The notes below the pieces were generated by a model that did no database searches, had not been told where the DNA came from, and worked only from the letters and a program-made list of their open reading frames with translations. DNA of 64,000 nt, taken from assembly GCF_000739595.1 (NCBI RefSeq), contig NZ_BBJP01000081.1:142795-206794 (forward strand). Direction: 5' to 3'. Position 1 is the stretch's first letter; every line of letters starts with the position of its first letter. Positions 49,636-57,769 of this stretch are shown piece after piece. Made by a program: the position numbers and the translations under genes. The DNA is from Halorubrum halophilum. GTDB lineage: Archaea > Halobacteriota > Halobacteria > Halobacteriales > Haloferacaceae.

Positions 49636-50010
49636 ATGGATCTGAACGACCGAACCCGCGTCAGTGAGGTCATGTCGACGCCGCTGGAAACGATCGGGGC
49701 GGACGAGCCGCTTCGCGAGGCCGCGCGTCGAATGGACGGCGACGACATCAGCGCGCTCGTCGTGACGACGGGCGGGGGCTGTATTATCACGCAGAGCGAC
49801 ATCATCGGTGCCGTCGCGGCCGGCCGCGACCTCGACGAGGCCGTCGTCCGCGACGTGATGACCGAGGACGTAGAGACCGTGACGCCGGACCTCATGATGG
49901 AGGAGGTCGCGGCGATGATGACTATGTACGGAGTCAAACACCTCCCCGTCGTCGACGACGACTACGTCGGGATGGTCTCGTCGACCGACGTGGCCGAGCA
50001 CCTCTCCTGA
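49636..50010 (+). CDS. CBS-domain protein
   Basis: A 124-residue Bateman-module protein: RVSEVMSTPLETIGADEPLREAARRMDGDDISALVVTTGGGCIITQSDIIGAV and VVRDVMTEDVETVTPDLMMEEVAAMMTMYGVKHLPVVDDDYVGMVSSTDVAEHL. It is one of three CBS proteins in the window (with 18656-19195 and 48550-48936). ATG 49636 has TCTGCTATCACACC with a weak box upstream. Ligand and partner unknown. Confidence 0.85.
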   Translation: MDLNDRTRVSEVMSTPLETIGADEPLREAARRMDGDDISALVVTTGGGCIITQSDIIGAVAAGRDLDEAVVRDVMTEDVETVTPDLMMEEVAAMMTMYGVKHLPVVDDDYVGMVSSTDVAEHLS

Positions 50011-50041
50011 GTCGGCGGGCGGCGTCGAGTCCGCACGTCAT

Positions 50042-51289
50042 TTAAACGAGAAGCAGCGGTGCGCCCACCGCTACTCCGACCGCGATCAACACGAGGTTCC
50101 AGAACAGCACCGGCCGGATTAGCTCCCGCGTGATGCTCGCGGCGAAGGCTGTTTTAATCAGGACGCTCGCGGCCGTCCCCGCGACGACTCCCGCCGCCGC
50201 GGTGTCGACCGTGATCTGCCCGGTTCCCAGAAGCGAGACCGCCGTGGTCGTCGCCGTCCCGGAGGAGACGAGCCCGGCGAGGAACGACGTGGCGATGAAT
50301 CCGCCCGCGCCGAACGTCCGCTCGGCGCCCGCGGAGACGACCAGCACGACGAGGAACAGCGCCCCGAACGTCAGGGCGTTCCGAAGGCTGAACGGCGAGG
50401 TGAGCTCGGCTTCCATCGTCGTCTGCCAGTCGCTACGCCACACCGCGACGAGGACGCCGGCGACGGTGATCGCGCCCAGCGGCGCGCCGACGATCACGGC
50501 GGCCTCGGGAACGAAGACGGCGACGACCGCGGCGTTCCGGAACGCCATCGCGGCGTTCGCGAGCAGGATGGAGCCGACGGCGATGTCGAGTAGGTCGGTT
50601 CGTCCCTTCGCGCGCTTGGCCATTTCCGCGACGACCGCGGTGGAGTTCACGAGTCCGCCGAAGAAGCCGGTGACCGCGTAACCGCGTCCCTGGTACCGCT
50701 TCACGAGTACGTAGTTGACGAAGCCGATGGCGCTGACGGCGACGACCAGCGACCAGATGAGCCGGGGCTGGACCGCGCCCCACGGGTCGATGGTCTCCGC
50801 CGGCAGCAGGGGGAAGACCACGAACGCGAGGACCGTGAACTCGACCGCACTGCGGACCTCCTCCCGCGAGAGCCCCCACGCGAACTGGTGGAGTTCGCGT
50901 TTCAACACGAGCAGCAACGAGGAGAGCATCGCCACCGTCACCGCCTCGATGAAGAACTCCTCGGCGACGAGCGCACCGACCCCGTACGTGACGAGCATCG
51001 ACACCGACGTGGTCAGCGAGAGCCCGTCGACGTCCTCCTCGACGAAGCTTCGGACGGCGAGCAGCACCGCGATGGCGACGATCAGCGCCCCGCCGACGAT
51101 CAGGAGCCCGTCGTCGTCGAGCAGCGAGAAGACGGCCGCCGCGAGGCTGATCAGCGCGAACGTCCGGATCCCCGCGGACTTCTGGGACCACTCCCGCTCC
51201 AATCCGAGAAACATCCCCAGCGCGGTCGCCAAGACCAGCTTTGCGACGTTCGTCTGGAGGTAGACCAACGGGTCGACGGCGCTCAACAC
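50042..51289 (-). CDS. MgtC/SapB-DUF4010 family membrane protein
   Basis: A 415-residue polytopic protein. The first 130 residues are MgtC-like (VLATALGMFLGLEREWSQKSAGIRTFALISLAAAVFSLL, with the conserved G-x-E-R-E and R-T segments), and the rest is the DUF4010 domain (GFFGGLVNSTAVVAEMAKRAKG, SFLAGLVSSGTATTTAVSLLGTGQ). MgtC proteins influence Mg2+ homeostasis and ATP synthase in bacteria; the fused DUF4010 form is of unknown transport function. ATG 51289 is likely. A palindrome at 51389 lies 100 bp upstream. Confidence 0.85.
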   Translation of the reverse strand: MLSAVDPLVYLQTNVAKLVLATALGMFLGLEREWSQKSAGIRTFALISLAAAVFSLLDDDGLLIVGGALIVAIAVLLAVRSFVEEDVDGLSLTTSVSMLVTYGVGALVAEEFFIEAVTVAMLSSLLLVLKRELHQFAWGLSREEVRSAVEFTVLAFVVFPLLPAETIDPWGAVQPRLIWSLVVAVSAIGFVNYVLVKRYQGRGYAVTGFFGGLVNSTAVVAEMAKRAKGRTDLLDIAVGSILLANAAMAFRNAAVVAVFVPEAAVIVGAPLGAITVAGVLVAVWRSDWQTTMEAELTSPFSLRNALTFGALFLVVLVVSAGAERTFGAGGFIATSFLAGLVSSGTATTTAVSLLGTGQITVDTAAAGVVAGTAASVLIKTAFAASITRELIRPVLFWNLVLIAVGVAVGAPLLLV

Positions 51290-51388
51290 GGGTCGTCACC
51301 TCGTCGCGTCCGTCGCCCTCGCGGGGTCCGGTCCGGCCGAATCGTCGCGTTCATACCCGAACCAGTCGACAGCCGTGCCTATAGCTTG

Positions 51389-51406
51389 CTATATACTGAT
51401 ATATAG
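51389..51406. promoter_or_regulatory. AT-rich palindrome CTATATA-CTGA-TATATAG
   Basis: A perfect 7-bp inverted repeat with a 4-base spacer in an otherwise GC-rich gap between artA's stop and the DUF4010 gene's upstream side. It could be an operator for the DUF4010 gene or a transcription end signal for artA; the sequence alone does not decide. Confidence 0.45.
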
Positions 51407-51435
51407 TTTCTGAGGATCGTCTCCTCGACGCCGCG

Positions 51436-52398
51436 TCAGCGGTTAGTCGGCTCCCGCGGGAGATCGAGCGCCTCCGTCAGGTCGTGTTCCTCGCCGGTGA
51501 GCAGGTAGAGCACGTCTTCGAGGATGACCACGAGCTCCGGTAGCTCCCGCACGACGAGGAAGGTGATGCCGATCAGCGCCACGACCGCGAGCAGCTGGCT
51601 CATGATCCGGTCGGAGATCAGGAACGACACCCGGTACGGATCGCTCGCGCCGAACATCAGCAACACGAGGTCCGGGTACCAGTGCATGTACTGGTTGCCC
51701 GAGGCGACCGAGATGAACGTCGTCCGGAGGATGTTGAGGACGTAGATGAGCGTGACCGACACCGCGAGCCCGCGGAGCTTCCGCCGCAGGGGGGCCTCGA
51801 CCGCCGCGACGAGCCCGCCGAAGATCGCCATGCTCCCGAGCCCCGTGCAGGCGAGCACGATGTCGATCCGGTAGGTGTGGCCGTCGTCGAGCGTCCACAG
51901 GTAGGCCGCGTCGTACCCCTCGCTGCTCGCCACCCGCTCCGGCGCGTAGCCGAGCAGGTCGATGAGCATCCCGGTCTGGGTCGCGACGACCTCGATGAGG
52001 ATCCGGCGGGGTTCGGGGAACGCGACGCCGGCGAGCGTGAACGCCGGAATCGTCTCGAACGGGAGGTAGATGAACAGCATGATCGCGATCGCCCGCGTGA
52101 GGGTGAACAGCGACGCTCGTCCGTTATACAGGAGGTAGCCGGCGTACATACAGGCCGGCACGCCGACGAGCGCAAGGATCGACTCGACGTAGCTCTGGTG
52201 TTCGAACGCGAAGTACGGCACCGTGGTCAGCCAGAAGAGCCCGAACAGCGCCCACGTACCGGCCGCGAGCGACCGGCCCGCCGCCAGCCCGCGACTGTCG
52301 AGCAGCCACGCGACGGCGAAGAGGATCGCGACGAGCCAGGCGAACGTGAACGTGTCCGGCAACAGAGTCAGGACCGCCGGCACGCCGGAACCGAACAT
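51436..52398 (-). CDS. artA: Archaeosortase A
   Basis: A 320-residue polytopic transpeptidase-like enzyme that cuts proteins at the PGF-CTERM signal and joins them to a membrane lipid (archaetidylethanolamine-type) in haloarchaea. Eight or so helices are seen, with the catalytic triad Cys184 in LACTGLGS, Arg225 in NILRTTF and Arg256 in SDPYRV. The PGF-CTERM protein BtuF is encoded in the same window. The ATG start at 52398 begins MFGSGVPAVLTLLPDTFTF. S-layer glycoprotein is its main known substrate in Haloferax. Confidence 0.92.
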   Translation of the reverse strand: MFGSGVPAVLTLLPDTFTFAWLVAILFAVAWLLDSRGLAAGRSLAAGTWALFGLFWLTTVPYFAFEHQSYVESILALVGVPACMYAGYLLYNGRASLFTLTRAIAIMLFIYLPFETIPAFTLAGVAFPEPRRILIEVVATQTGMLIDLLGYAPERVASSEGYDAAYLWTLDDGHTYRIDIVLACTGLGSMAIFGGLVAAVEAPLRRKLRGLAVSVTLIYVLNILRTTFISVASGNQYMHWYPDLVLLMFGASDPYRVSFLISDRIMSQLLAVVALIGITFLVVRELPELVVILEDVLYLLTGEEHDLTEALDLPREPTNR

Positions 52399-52497
52399 GT
52401 CCGAACGGTCAGTCGTCGGCGGATAAAGCCCTTGTCGTTGCCGACGGCTCGTCGGGTAGTTGGGCGTGAAAACGAAGCCGGGGAGAAATCTGGCCGC

Positions 52498-52950
52498 TTA
52501 CCGCTCGTCCGAGTCGAGCACGCGGATCTGGTCCCCGCGGACCGTCACCGGAATCGGGACCGTCGCCTCGTACAGCTCGACCGTCACCTGGTCTTTGCCC
52601 TCGTCGATGCGCTGGACGCGAGCCTTCTCGCCCTTGAACGGGCCGGCGATCAGCTCGACGATGTCGCCCTCGGCGATCCCCTCCACGTCGGGGGTCGGCG
52701 AGAGGAAGTGTTCGACCTCGGAGAAGGGGCTTCTCGCCGGTCCCTCCGAGCCCTGAATCACGCCGCGGGCGTGCGGAATCTCGTCGAGGATCCGGGCGAA
52801 CACGCTGCCGTCCGTGGCCTCGACCATCACGTAGCTCGTCAGCTGGTCGGGGGCGATGACGGCCTGGATCTCCGGCATCTCCTTTTCGGCGAGCATGTCG
52901 GCGACGGTCCGCTCTTGGCTCGCGGTGGTCTTGACCGAGAAGATCGGCAT
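52498..52950 (-). CDS. spt5: Transcription elongation factor Spt5
   Basis: A 150-residue archaeal Spt5/NusG: N-terminal NGN domain (MPIFSVKTTASQERTVADMLAEK, IQAVIAPDQLTSYVMVEATDG) and C-terminal KOW (EGIAEGDIVELIAGPFKGEKARVQRID). It binds the clamp of RNA polymerase with Spt4 to aid processive transcription and couple to ribosomes. Its ATG shares one base with the secE stop (TAATG), the conserved secE-spt5 pair of archaea. Ends with a short acidic tail. Confidence 0.95.
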   Translation of the reverse strand: MPIFSVKTTASQERTVADMLAEKEMPEIQAVIAPDQLTSYVMVEATDGSVFARILDEIPHARGVIQGSEGPARSPFSEVEHFLSPTPDVEGIAEGDIVELIAGPFKGEKARVQRIDEGKDQVTVELYEATVPIPVTVRGDQIRVLDSDER

Positions 52951-53126
52951 TACGCGCCGACCCCCGGCAGGAGGCTCATGATCGCAAACATCAGGAAGCC
53001 GATGAAGCCGATGAGGAGGATCCCGGCCCCGGCGATCTTCGACACCTGGAGGAACTCGTCGGTGCTCGGCGTGCTCGCCAGTTTCAGCACCCGAATGTAG
53101 CTGTTGAGGTCGTACGGAACGTCCAT
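52950..53126 (-). CDS. secE: Protein translocase subunit SecE (Sec61-gamma)
   Basis: A 58-residue single-helix protein, MDVPYDLNSYIRVLKLASTP then STDEFLQVSKIAGAGILLIG and FIGFLMFAIMSLLPG. The amphipathic N-terminal helix and the one transmembrane helix with conserved KIAGAGIxxIGxIGFxM match archaeal SecE. It clamps SecY in the translocon. It is too short for a length filter, but the overlap with spt5 and the position after ftsZ1 leave little doubt. The 120-bp gap to ftsZ1 may hold its own promoter. Confidence 0.93.
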   Translation of the reverse strand: MDVPYDLNSYIRVLKLASTPSTDEFLQVSKIAGAGILLIGFIGFLMFAIMSLLPGVGA

Positions 53127-53246
53127 GTTACGAGGGAGTTCGAGTCGATCCGGTTTTTACCTTTTGATGCGAGGTCGGCACGCGCTAGCCGGCGGGGAAC
53201 AGCGAGAGAACCGCTGTGAACTGTCGCGAGGACGCCGACGGCTCGA

Positions 53247-54401
53247 TTATTCCACGTAGTCGATGTCTTCCATCTCGGGCTCCGTCCCCTCGGGCGCCTC
53301 GCCGTTGCGACCGTAGATCTGCGGCGACTCGACGCCGGTCACCACGATCATGGTCCGCATCTCGCCTTCCAGTTCGTCGTCGACGGAGGTCCCCCAGATG
53401 ATCCGGGCGTCGGGGTCGATCCGGTCGTAGATCTCCTCGACGACGCCCTCGGCCTCTTCGATGGACATGTCGGTGCCGCCGGTGACGTTCACCAGCGCGG
53501 AGTTCGCGCCGGAGATGTCGACATCGAGCAGCGGCGAGCGGAGCGCGGACTTCACCGAGTCCTGCGCCTTCGAGTCGGAGTCGGACTCGCCGAGGCCGAT
53601 CATCGCGACGCCGCCCTTCTCCATGACGGTCCGGACGTCGGCGAAGTCGAGGTTGACGAGGCCGGGCATCGTGATCAGCTCCGTGATCCCCTTCACCGAG
53701 CGCATCAGCACCTCGTCGGACACCTTGAACGCCTGCCGGACGGGGAGCTTCCCGACCGCGTCGAGCAGGCGGTCGTTGGGGACGACGATGACGGTGTCGG
53801 ACACGTCGCGGAGCCGCTCTAAGCCGGCCTCGGCGTTCGTCCGTCGGACCTCGCCCTCGGCCGTGAAGGGGGTCGTGACGATGGCGATGGTGAGCGCGCC
53901 CGACTCGCGAGCGGCCTTCGCGACGACCGGCGCCGACCCGGTCCCCGTGCCGCCGCCGAGCCCGGCGGTGACGAACACCATGTCGGAGCCGTCGATGGCG
54001 TCCTGGATCTCTTCTTGGGACTCGATCGCGGCCTCCTCGCCGACCTGCGGGAGGGAACCGGCGCCGCGTCCCTGCGTCTTCTGCTGGCCCATGAGGATCT
54101 TCGTGTCGGCCTCGATGTTGACGAGGTGCTGGACGTCGGTGTTGGCCGCGACCAGCTTCGCCCCGTGGATCCCTTCCTCAGTCATCCGGTTGACCGTGTT
54201 GCCGCCGGCGCCCCCGCAGCCGACGACCGTGATGTTCGTCTGGAGGTCTTGGAGAACGTCCTGCAGCTCCTCGTCGGTCATCGTCCCGGTCTGTGGCGGG
54301 GCGCCGGCGGCGGCGTCGTTCCCGCCGGTGCCGGCCTCCCCGGCGTCGTCCGCCGGGGATTCCTCGGCTTCGTCGATGGCGTCCTCTACGATAGAGTCCA
54401 T
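53247..54401 (-). CDS. ftsZ1: Cell division protein FtsZ (FtsZ1 type)
   Basis: A 384-residue tubulin-superfamily GTPase. [18 protein letters not shown] opens the Rossmann part, the signature [17 protein letters not shown] binds GTP phosphates, and [19 protein letters not shown] continues into the T7 loop region [22 protein letters not shown] with the catalytic Asp. The N-terminal 50 residues are an acidic haloarchaeal extension, and the C-terminus ([12 protein letters not shown]) is short. Synteny with secE-spt5 marks it as ftsZ1 rather than ftsZ2. It forms the division ring. Confidence 0.94.
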   Translation of the reverse strand: MDSIVEDAIDEAEESPADDAGEAGTGGNDAAAGAPPQTGTMTDEELQDVLQDLQTNITVVGCGGAGGNTVNRMTEEGIHGAKLVAANTDVQHLVNIEADTKILMGQQKTQGRGAGSLPQVGEEAAIESQEEIQDAIDGSDMVFVTAGLGGGTGTGSAPVVAKAARESGALTIAIVTTPFTAEGEVRRTNAEAGLERLRDVSDTVIVVPNDRLLDAVGKLPVRQAFKVSDEVLMRSVKGITELITMPGLVNLDFADVRTVMEKGGVAMIGLGESDSDSKAQDSVKSALRSPLLDVDISGANSALVNVTGGTDMSIEEAEGVVEEIYDRIDPDARIIWGTSVDDELEGEMRTMIVVTGVESPQIYGRNGEAPEGTEPEMEDIDYVE

Positions 54402-54427
54402 TATATGGTGTGGTTGCGACCCGGACG

Positions 54428-54438
54428 TATTTATTTTT
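54428..54438 (-). promoter_or_regulatory. TATA box of ftsZ1
   Basis: Minus-strand AAAAATAAATA lies 27-37 bases before ATG 54401. It is a clear haloarchaeal box, with a C/G-rich flank on both sides. Confidence 0.65.
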
Positions 54439-54509
54439 GCCCGATCGTCTGACGGAAGTCAGACTAGCGGAGACAGTCTTCAGAGCCGACAGAACGCGCG
54501 TATCACTGT

Positions 54510-55922
54510 TCAAAAACGAATGATCGGGAACCGCTCCGTTCGCGCCCGTGACACGTCTTCGGGCGCCACCGTCTCGCCGTCGACTTCAACCGCCTCCCCG
54601 TCCGCGAGCCGCCCGAACGCCGGGCCCTCCGGGACGCCCCGCTCGGCGGCGAGACCCGGATCGAACGCGGTCTCGTGTGCGATCACGGCGTCGTCGTCGA
54701 CTTCGACCGCGTCGTACCCTTGTTCCAGCACGCCAGCGAGATCCGCGACGAGGTCGTCGTATCCGGGAGACACCTCGTCCGCGGCGAACGCGGCCCGTCC
54801 GGTCGCGCGCGTCCCGGCCTGCTCGGTGTCGAAGGCGACGGCGTTCGCTTCTACCGCCGCGCGAGTCGCGTCGGCGGCCACGCCCTGCGCCCGCGAGAGC
54901 AGTTCGTCCGGAAGGGCTCTGACGCGGATCGCATCGGGAGACGCCGGGACGACCTCGCCGAACCGGAGCCCCTCGTCGACCGTCGCGACCTCGGCCTCCA
55001 GCCGCTCGACCAGCGGGAGGGGGCGATCGCCGACCTCGCGCACCCACGTCTCGCTCACGACGCGGTGGCCGAGCCCCTCGACCGTCGCCGCGAGGTCGGG
55101 TTTGTCGCCCTCGATCACGGCCAGGTCCGCGCGACTCCGCGCGAACGCCTGCTCGATCACGTCCCGGTTCTCGTCGCGCGCGCCCATCTCCCCGAGCGCC
55201 CAGTCGGCGCCGATGTGTCCCACCGCCCACTCGGTCTCACGGACGATCCGTGTGAACCGCGGGGCGTAGTGGCCGCCGCCGAAGCCGACGACGTGGCGGG
55301 GGTGGAAGTTCGGATCGTCGCTCTCGTTCTCTTCGTCGGTCAGATCCGCACCGGTCCCCCGCAGATCGAGCACTGCTCGCGCGACTGCCCGAGCCGCCTC
55401 CGGGTCGGCCCACTGCGGTTCGTCGGAGCCGAGTTCGACGAACAGCGACGGGACGGAGGTATCTGTGGGTCCGTGGTGGGTGCACTCGATCCCCACGTCG
55501 TACCCCTCAGGGGCGTGTTCCGCGAGCGCCTCGACGACGCGCTTCTCGGCGCCCGGCGCGGCCCGCGCCAGCGTCTCCGGCTCGCCCCCGTACGGCGCGG
55601 GGCCGAAGTTCCCGGTGACGTGAGCCGTGAGGAGTTCCTCCGTCTCGCCGGAGTGGCGGGAGACGAACGCGAGGAATTCGGGGGAGTCGTCGCCCTCGGC
55701 GTCGTCTTCGTCACCGCCGAACGCGGCCGCGGGGTCCTCCAGATCGATGTGGAGGTCGTCGAACTCCCGCAGTTCGAACCCGTCGGTCCGGTAGTACGTC
55801 CCGCCGCCGTCGGCGTCGGGGCGGCTCGGGTCGTCGCGGCGCTTCCAGTCGCCGACGTCGAGCAGATGCTCGCCGATGTGTTCCGAGGCGCTGTCGGCCC
55901 GGCTGACGACGATCGCTATCAC
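54510..55922 (-). CDS. dtdA: D-aminoacyl-tRNA deacylase (DTD2/GEK1 type)
   Basis: A 470-residue zinc-dependent enzyme of archaea and plants that hydrolyses D-aminoacyl-tRNA, guarding translation stereochemistry. Family motifs are IAIVVSRADSASEHIGEHLLDVGDW, ECTHHGPTDTSVPSLFVELGSDE (metal-binding His pair) and VVGFGGGHYAPRFTRI. The GTG at 55922 is chosen because it lies directly before IAIVVSRADS; ATG codons upstream would add repeat-like Arg-rich sequence. The long C-terminal half (about residues 260-470) is usual for the haloarchaeal members. It reads away from repeat copy C. Confidence 0.9.
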   Translation of the reverse strand: MIAIVVSRADSASEHIGEHLLDVGDWKRRDDPSRPDADGGGTYYRTDGFELREFDDLHIDLEDPAAAFGGDEDDAEGDDSPEFLAFVSRHSGETEELLTAHVTGNFGPAPYGGEPETLARAAPGAEKRVVEALAEHAPEGYDVGIECTHHGPTDTSVPSLFVELGSDEPQWADPEAARAVARAVLDLRGTGADLTDEENESDDPNFHPRHVVGFGGGHYAPRFTRIVRETEWAVGHIGADWALGEMGARDENRDVIEQAFARSRADLAVIEGDKPDLAATVEGLGHRVVSETWVREVGDRPLPLVERLEAEVATVDEGLRFGEVVPASPDAIRVRALPDELLSRAQGVAADATRAAVEANAVAFDTEQAGTRATGRAAFAADEVSPGYDDLVADLAGVLEQGYDAVEVDDDAVIAHETAFDPGLAAERGVPEGPAFGRLADGEAVEVDGETVAPEDVSRARTERFPIIRF

Positions 55923-56010
55923 GAGTTTCGGTCGGAGTCGGGCGACCGAATAGCCGTCGATACGATCTCGGTGAAGCGGTAGCGAGTTCGACTGACTGTT
56001 CGGTCGATTG

Positions 56011-56396
56011 TTTATAAGTGGTTGACTGTCGATCGGCGGTGAACACCGCCAACACCCCTGTCGATCGTTTATAAATGGTTGCTGGCGACGGAGCGACGGT
56101 GACCACCTCCAAAGCCCCAGTCGTCGAGGCGGGCGCACGCTCGCTGCGCTCCTCACTCAGTCGCTCACGCTGTTCGCTCCTTCGCTGCGGTGCTTACGTC
56201 GCCTGCGCCCGCCTCGACGACTGCCCCTTTGAGTCCCGCCCGCAACCGCACAGCACCTCACGCCTCCCCAGCCTCGTCGGTCGCCCTCCGCGTTGCTCCG
56301 GGCGACCGACTCCCTCGCGCGGCGCTCCTCGTGGCCGCCGGTGGCGGCCACTCGGAGGCACGCGCCACCGCCCATCGACTTACTGTCTATTTATAA
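56011..56396 (+). repeat. Structured intergenic repeat, copy C
   Basis: A 386-bp relative of copies A and B, plus orientation, bounded by TTTATAA (56011-56017 and 56390-56396). It has two tandem units at the left with an internal TTTATAA (56070). Hairpin 1 is a perfect 19-bp stem (56119-56137 with 56204-56222), hairpin 2 a perfect 11-bp stem (56276-56286 with 56300-56310), and hairpin 3 pairs GGCCGCC with GGCGGCC. Loop and linker sequences match A and B closely, including CTCACGCCTCCCCAGCCTCG. It fills the 520-bp gap between dtdA and the exchanger gene. Confidence 0.85.
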
Positions 56397-56442
56397 ATAG
56401 CACCCGCAGCCGCTTCATCGATCCAGCGAGCCCATCACGCGC

Positions 56443-57393
56443 TCACGGCAGCAACAGGTAGATGAAGGCGAGGTAGCCGCCGACGAGGACGCCGCCGTCG
56501 AGCCGCGAGATGCGGTCGCCACGGTACATCAGCCCGACGAGCAGGGCGGTGAAGGCGAGCAGCGCGGGGAACTCGAAGCCGCGCACGCTGGGGGCCACGC
56601 TGATCGGCGTGATGATCGCGACGATGCCGATGACCGCGAGGATGTTGTAAATGTTCGAGCCGACGACGTTGCCGACGCTGAACTCGGCTTCGCCGCGGAT
56701 CGCCGCGACCACGCTGGCGGCCAGCTCCGGCAGCGAGGTCCCCAGCGCCAGCACCGTGAGCCCGATGAAGATGTCGGAGAAGCCGGCCTCCGAGAGCAGC
56801 GTCTGCCCGCCCTGGACCAGCCACCGAGAGCCGAGGACCAAGGCGACGATCCCACCCACGACGGCGGCGACATCGCGGAGCCGCGCGTCCGGCATCTCCG
56901 CGCGCTCGGCGTCCGAGATCCCGGACTGCGTCTGCTGGACCCGCCGCATGACGACGGCGGTGAACGCGACGAGCGCGGCGAGCAGGACGACGCCGTCGAC
57001 CGCGCCGATCCGCCCGTCCCAGCCGAGGCCGACGAGCAGCAGCGCGGCGAGCACCATGAACGGGACGTGGCGCTCGAAGACCGTCTGCGAGATGTCGAGC
57101 GGGCGAATCAGCGCGGAGACCCCCAACACGAGCCCGATGTTGGCGATGTTCGAGCCGACGATCGCGCCCAGCCCGGTGTCGGTCGACACCGTGATCGCGC
57201 CGAGGAGGGAGACGAACAGCTCGGGGGCCGTGGTCGCGAAGGCGACGACGGTGACCCCGACCGTCGACGCCTTCAGCCCGACCGCGAGCGCGAGGTCGCT
57301 GGCGCCCGTGACGAGCAGTTCGGCGCCGGCGTACAGAAGGGCGGCGCCGCCGGCGAGCAGCAGCAGTTCCGTGAGCGGCGACCCGAGTAGCAC
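56443..57393 (-). CDS. Ca2+/Na+ or Na+/H+ exchanger (CaCA family, YrbG-like)
   Basis: A 316-residue polytopic protein with the two alpha repeats of the cation/Ca2+ exchanger family: TAPELFVSLLGAITVSTDTGLGAIVGSNIANIGLVLG (first half) and TSLPELAASVVAAIRGEAEFSVGNVVGSNIYNIL (second half). About ten helices are expected, and the acidic residues in the repeats bind the cations. GTG 57393 has a CTTTTTACAACG box about 25-30 bp upstream. Calcium extrusion is likely by family; ion specificity is inferred. Confidence 0.9.
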   Translation of the reverse strand: MLLGSPLTELLLLAGGAALLYAGAELLVTGASDLALAVGLKASTVGVTVVAFATTAPELFVSLLGAITVSTDTGLGAIVGSNIANIGLVLGVSALIRPLDISQTVFERHVPFMVLAALLLVGLGWDGRIGAVDGVVLLAALVAFTAVVMRRVQQTQSGISDAERAEMPDARLRDVAAVVGGIVALVLGSRWLVQGGQTLLSEAGFSDIFIGLTVLALGTSLPELAASVVAAIRGEAEFSVGNVVGSNIYNILAVIGIVAIITPISVAPSVRGFEFPALLAFTALLVGLMYRGDRISRLDGGVLVGGYLAFIYLLLP

Positions 57394-57486
57394 GGCTCCG
57401 GGTTGTCGTCGGCGTTGTAAAAAGCGTCGTGTTCCGGGGCGTCACAGGTTCGCGCCGGTTTCCGTTGTGCGGCAGTTCGAGGCGCC

Positions 57487-57681
57487 TCAGGCGCGCGTCG
57501 CGCGGAACTCGCCGTGTTTCATTCCGACGACGAACGCGACGGCGCCGAAGACGACCATCGAGGGAAGCACCATCATCATCGTCGTCTGGAGCGCCATCGG
57601 CGTCCCGAGGGCGACCCCGGCGGTTCCGAGGACGACGATGAGCGCGACGATACCGGCCGCACGCGGGAGGTCGAACTCCAT
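57487..57681 (-). CDS. Small two-helix membrane protein (64 aa, DUF7333-like)
   Basis: A 64-residue protein, MEFDLPRAAGIVALIVVLGT at the start, with two hydrophobic segments and a Lys-His-Gly-Glu cytoplasmic-type tail (VVGMKHGEFRATRA). I recall it as a widespread haloarchaeal family (DUF7333), function unknown. It lies between the exchanger and PhzF genes on the same strand with gaps of about 90 bp on either side. Confidence 0.6.
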   Translation of the reverse strand: MEFDLPRAAGIVALIVVLGTAGVALGTPMALQTTMMMVLPSMVVFGAVAFVVGMKHGEFRATRA

Positions 57682-57769
57682 GGCCGCGGTACGGCTCGCG
57701 GACCCCTAAGGGTTCGGCCCGCGGAAGCGCTGTCTCCGGGAGGAGAGTCGTCACCGTTCCGTCGGAGCG

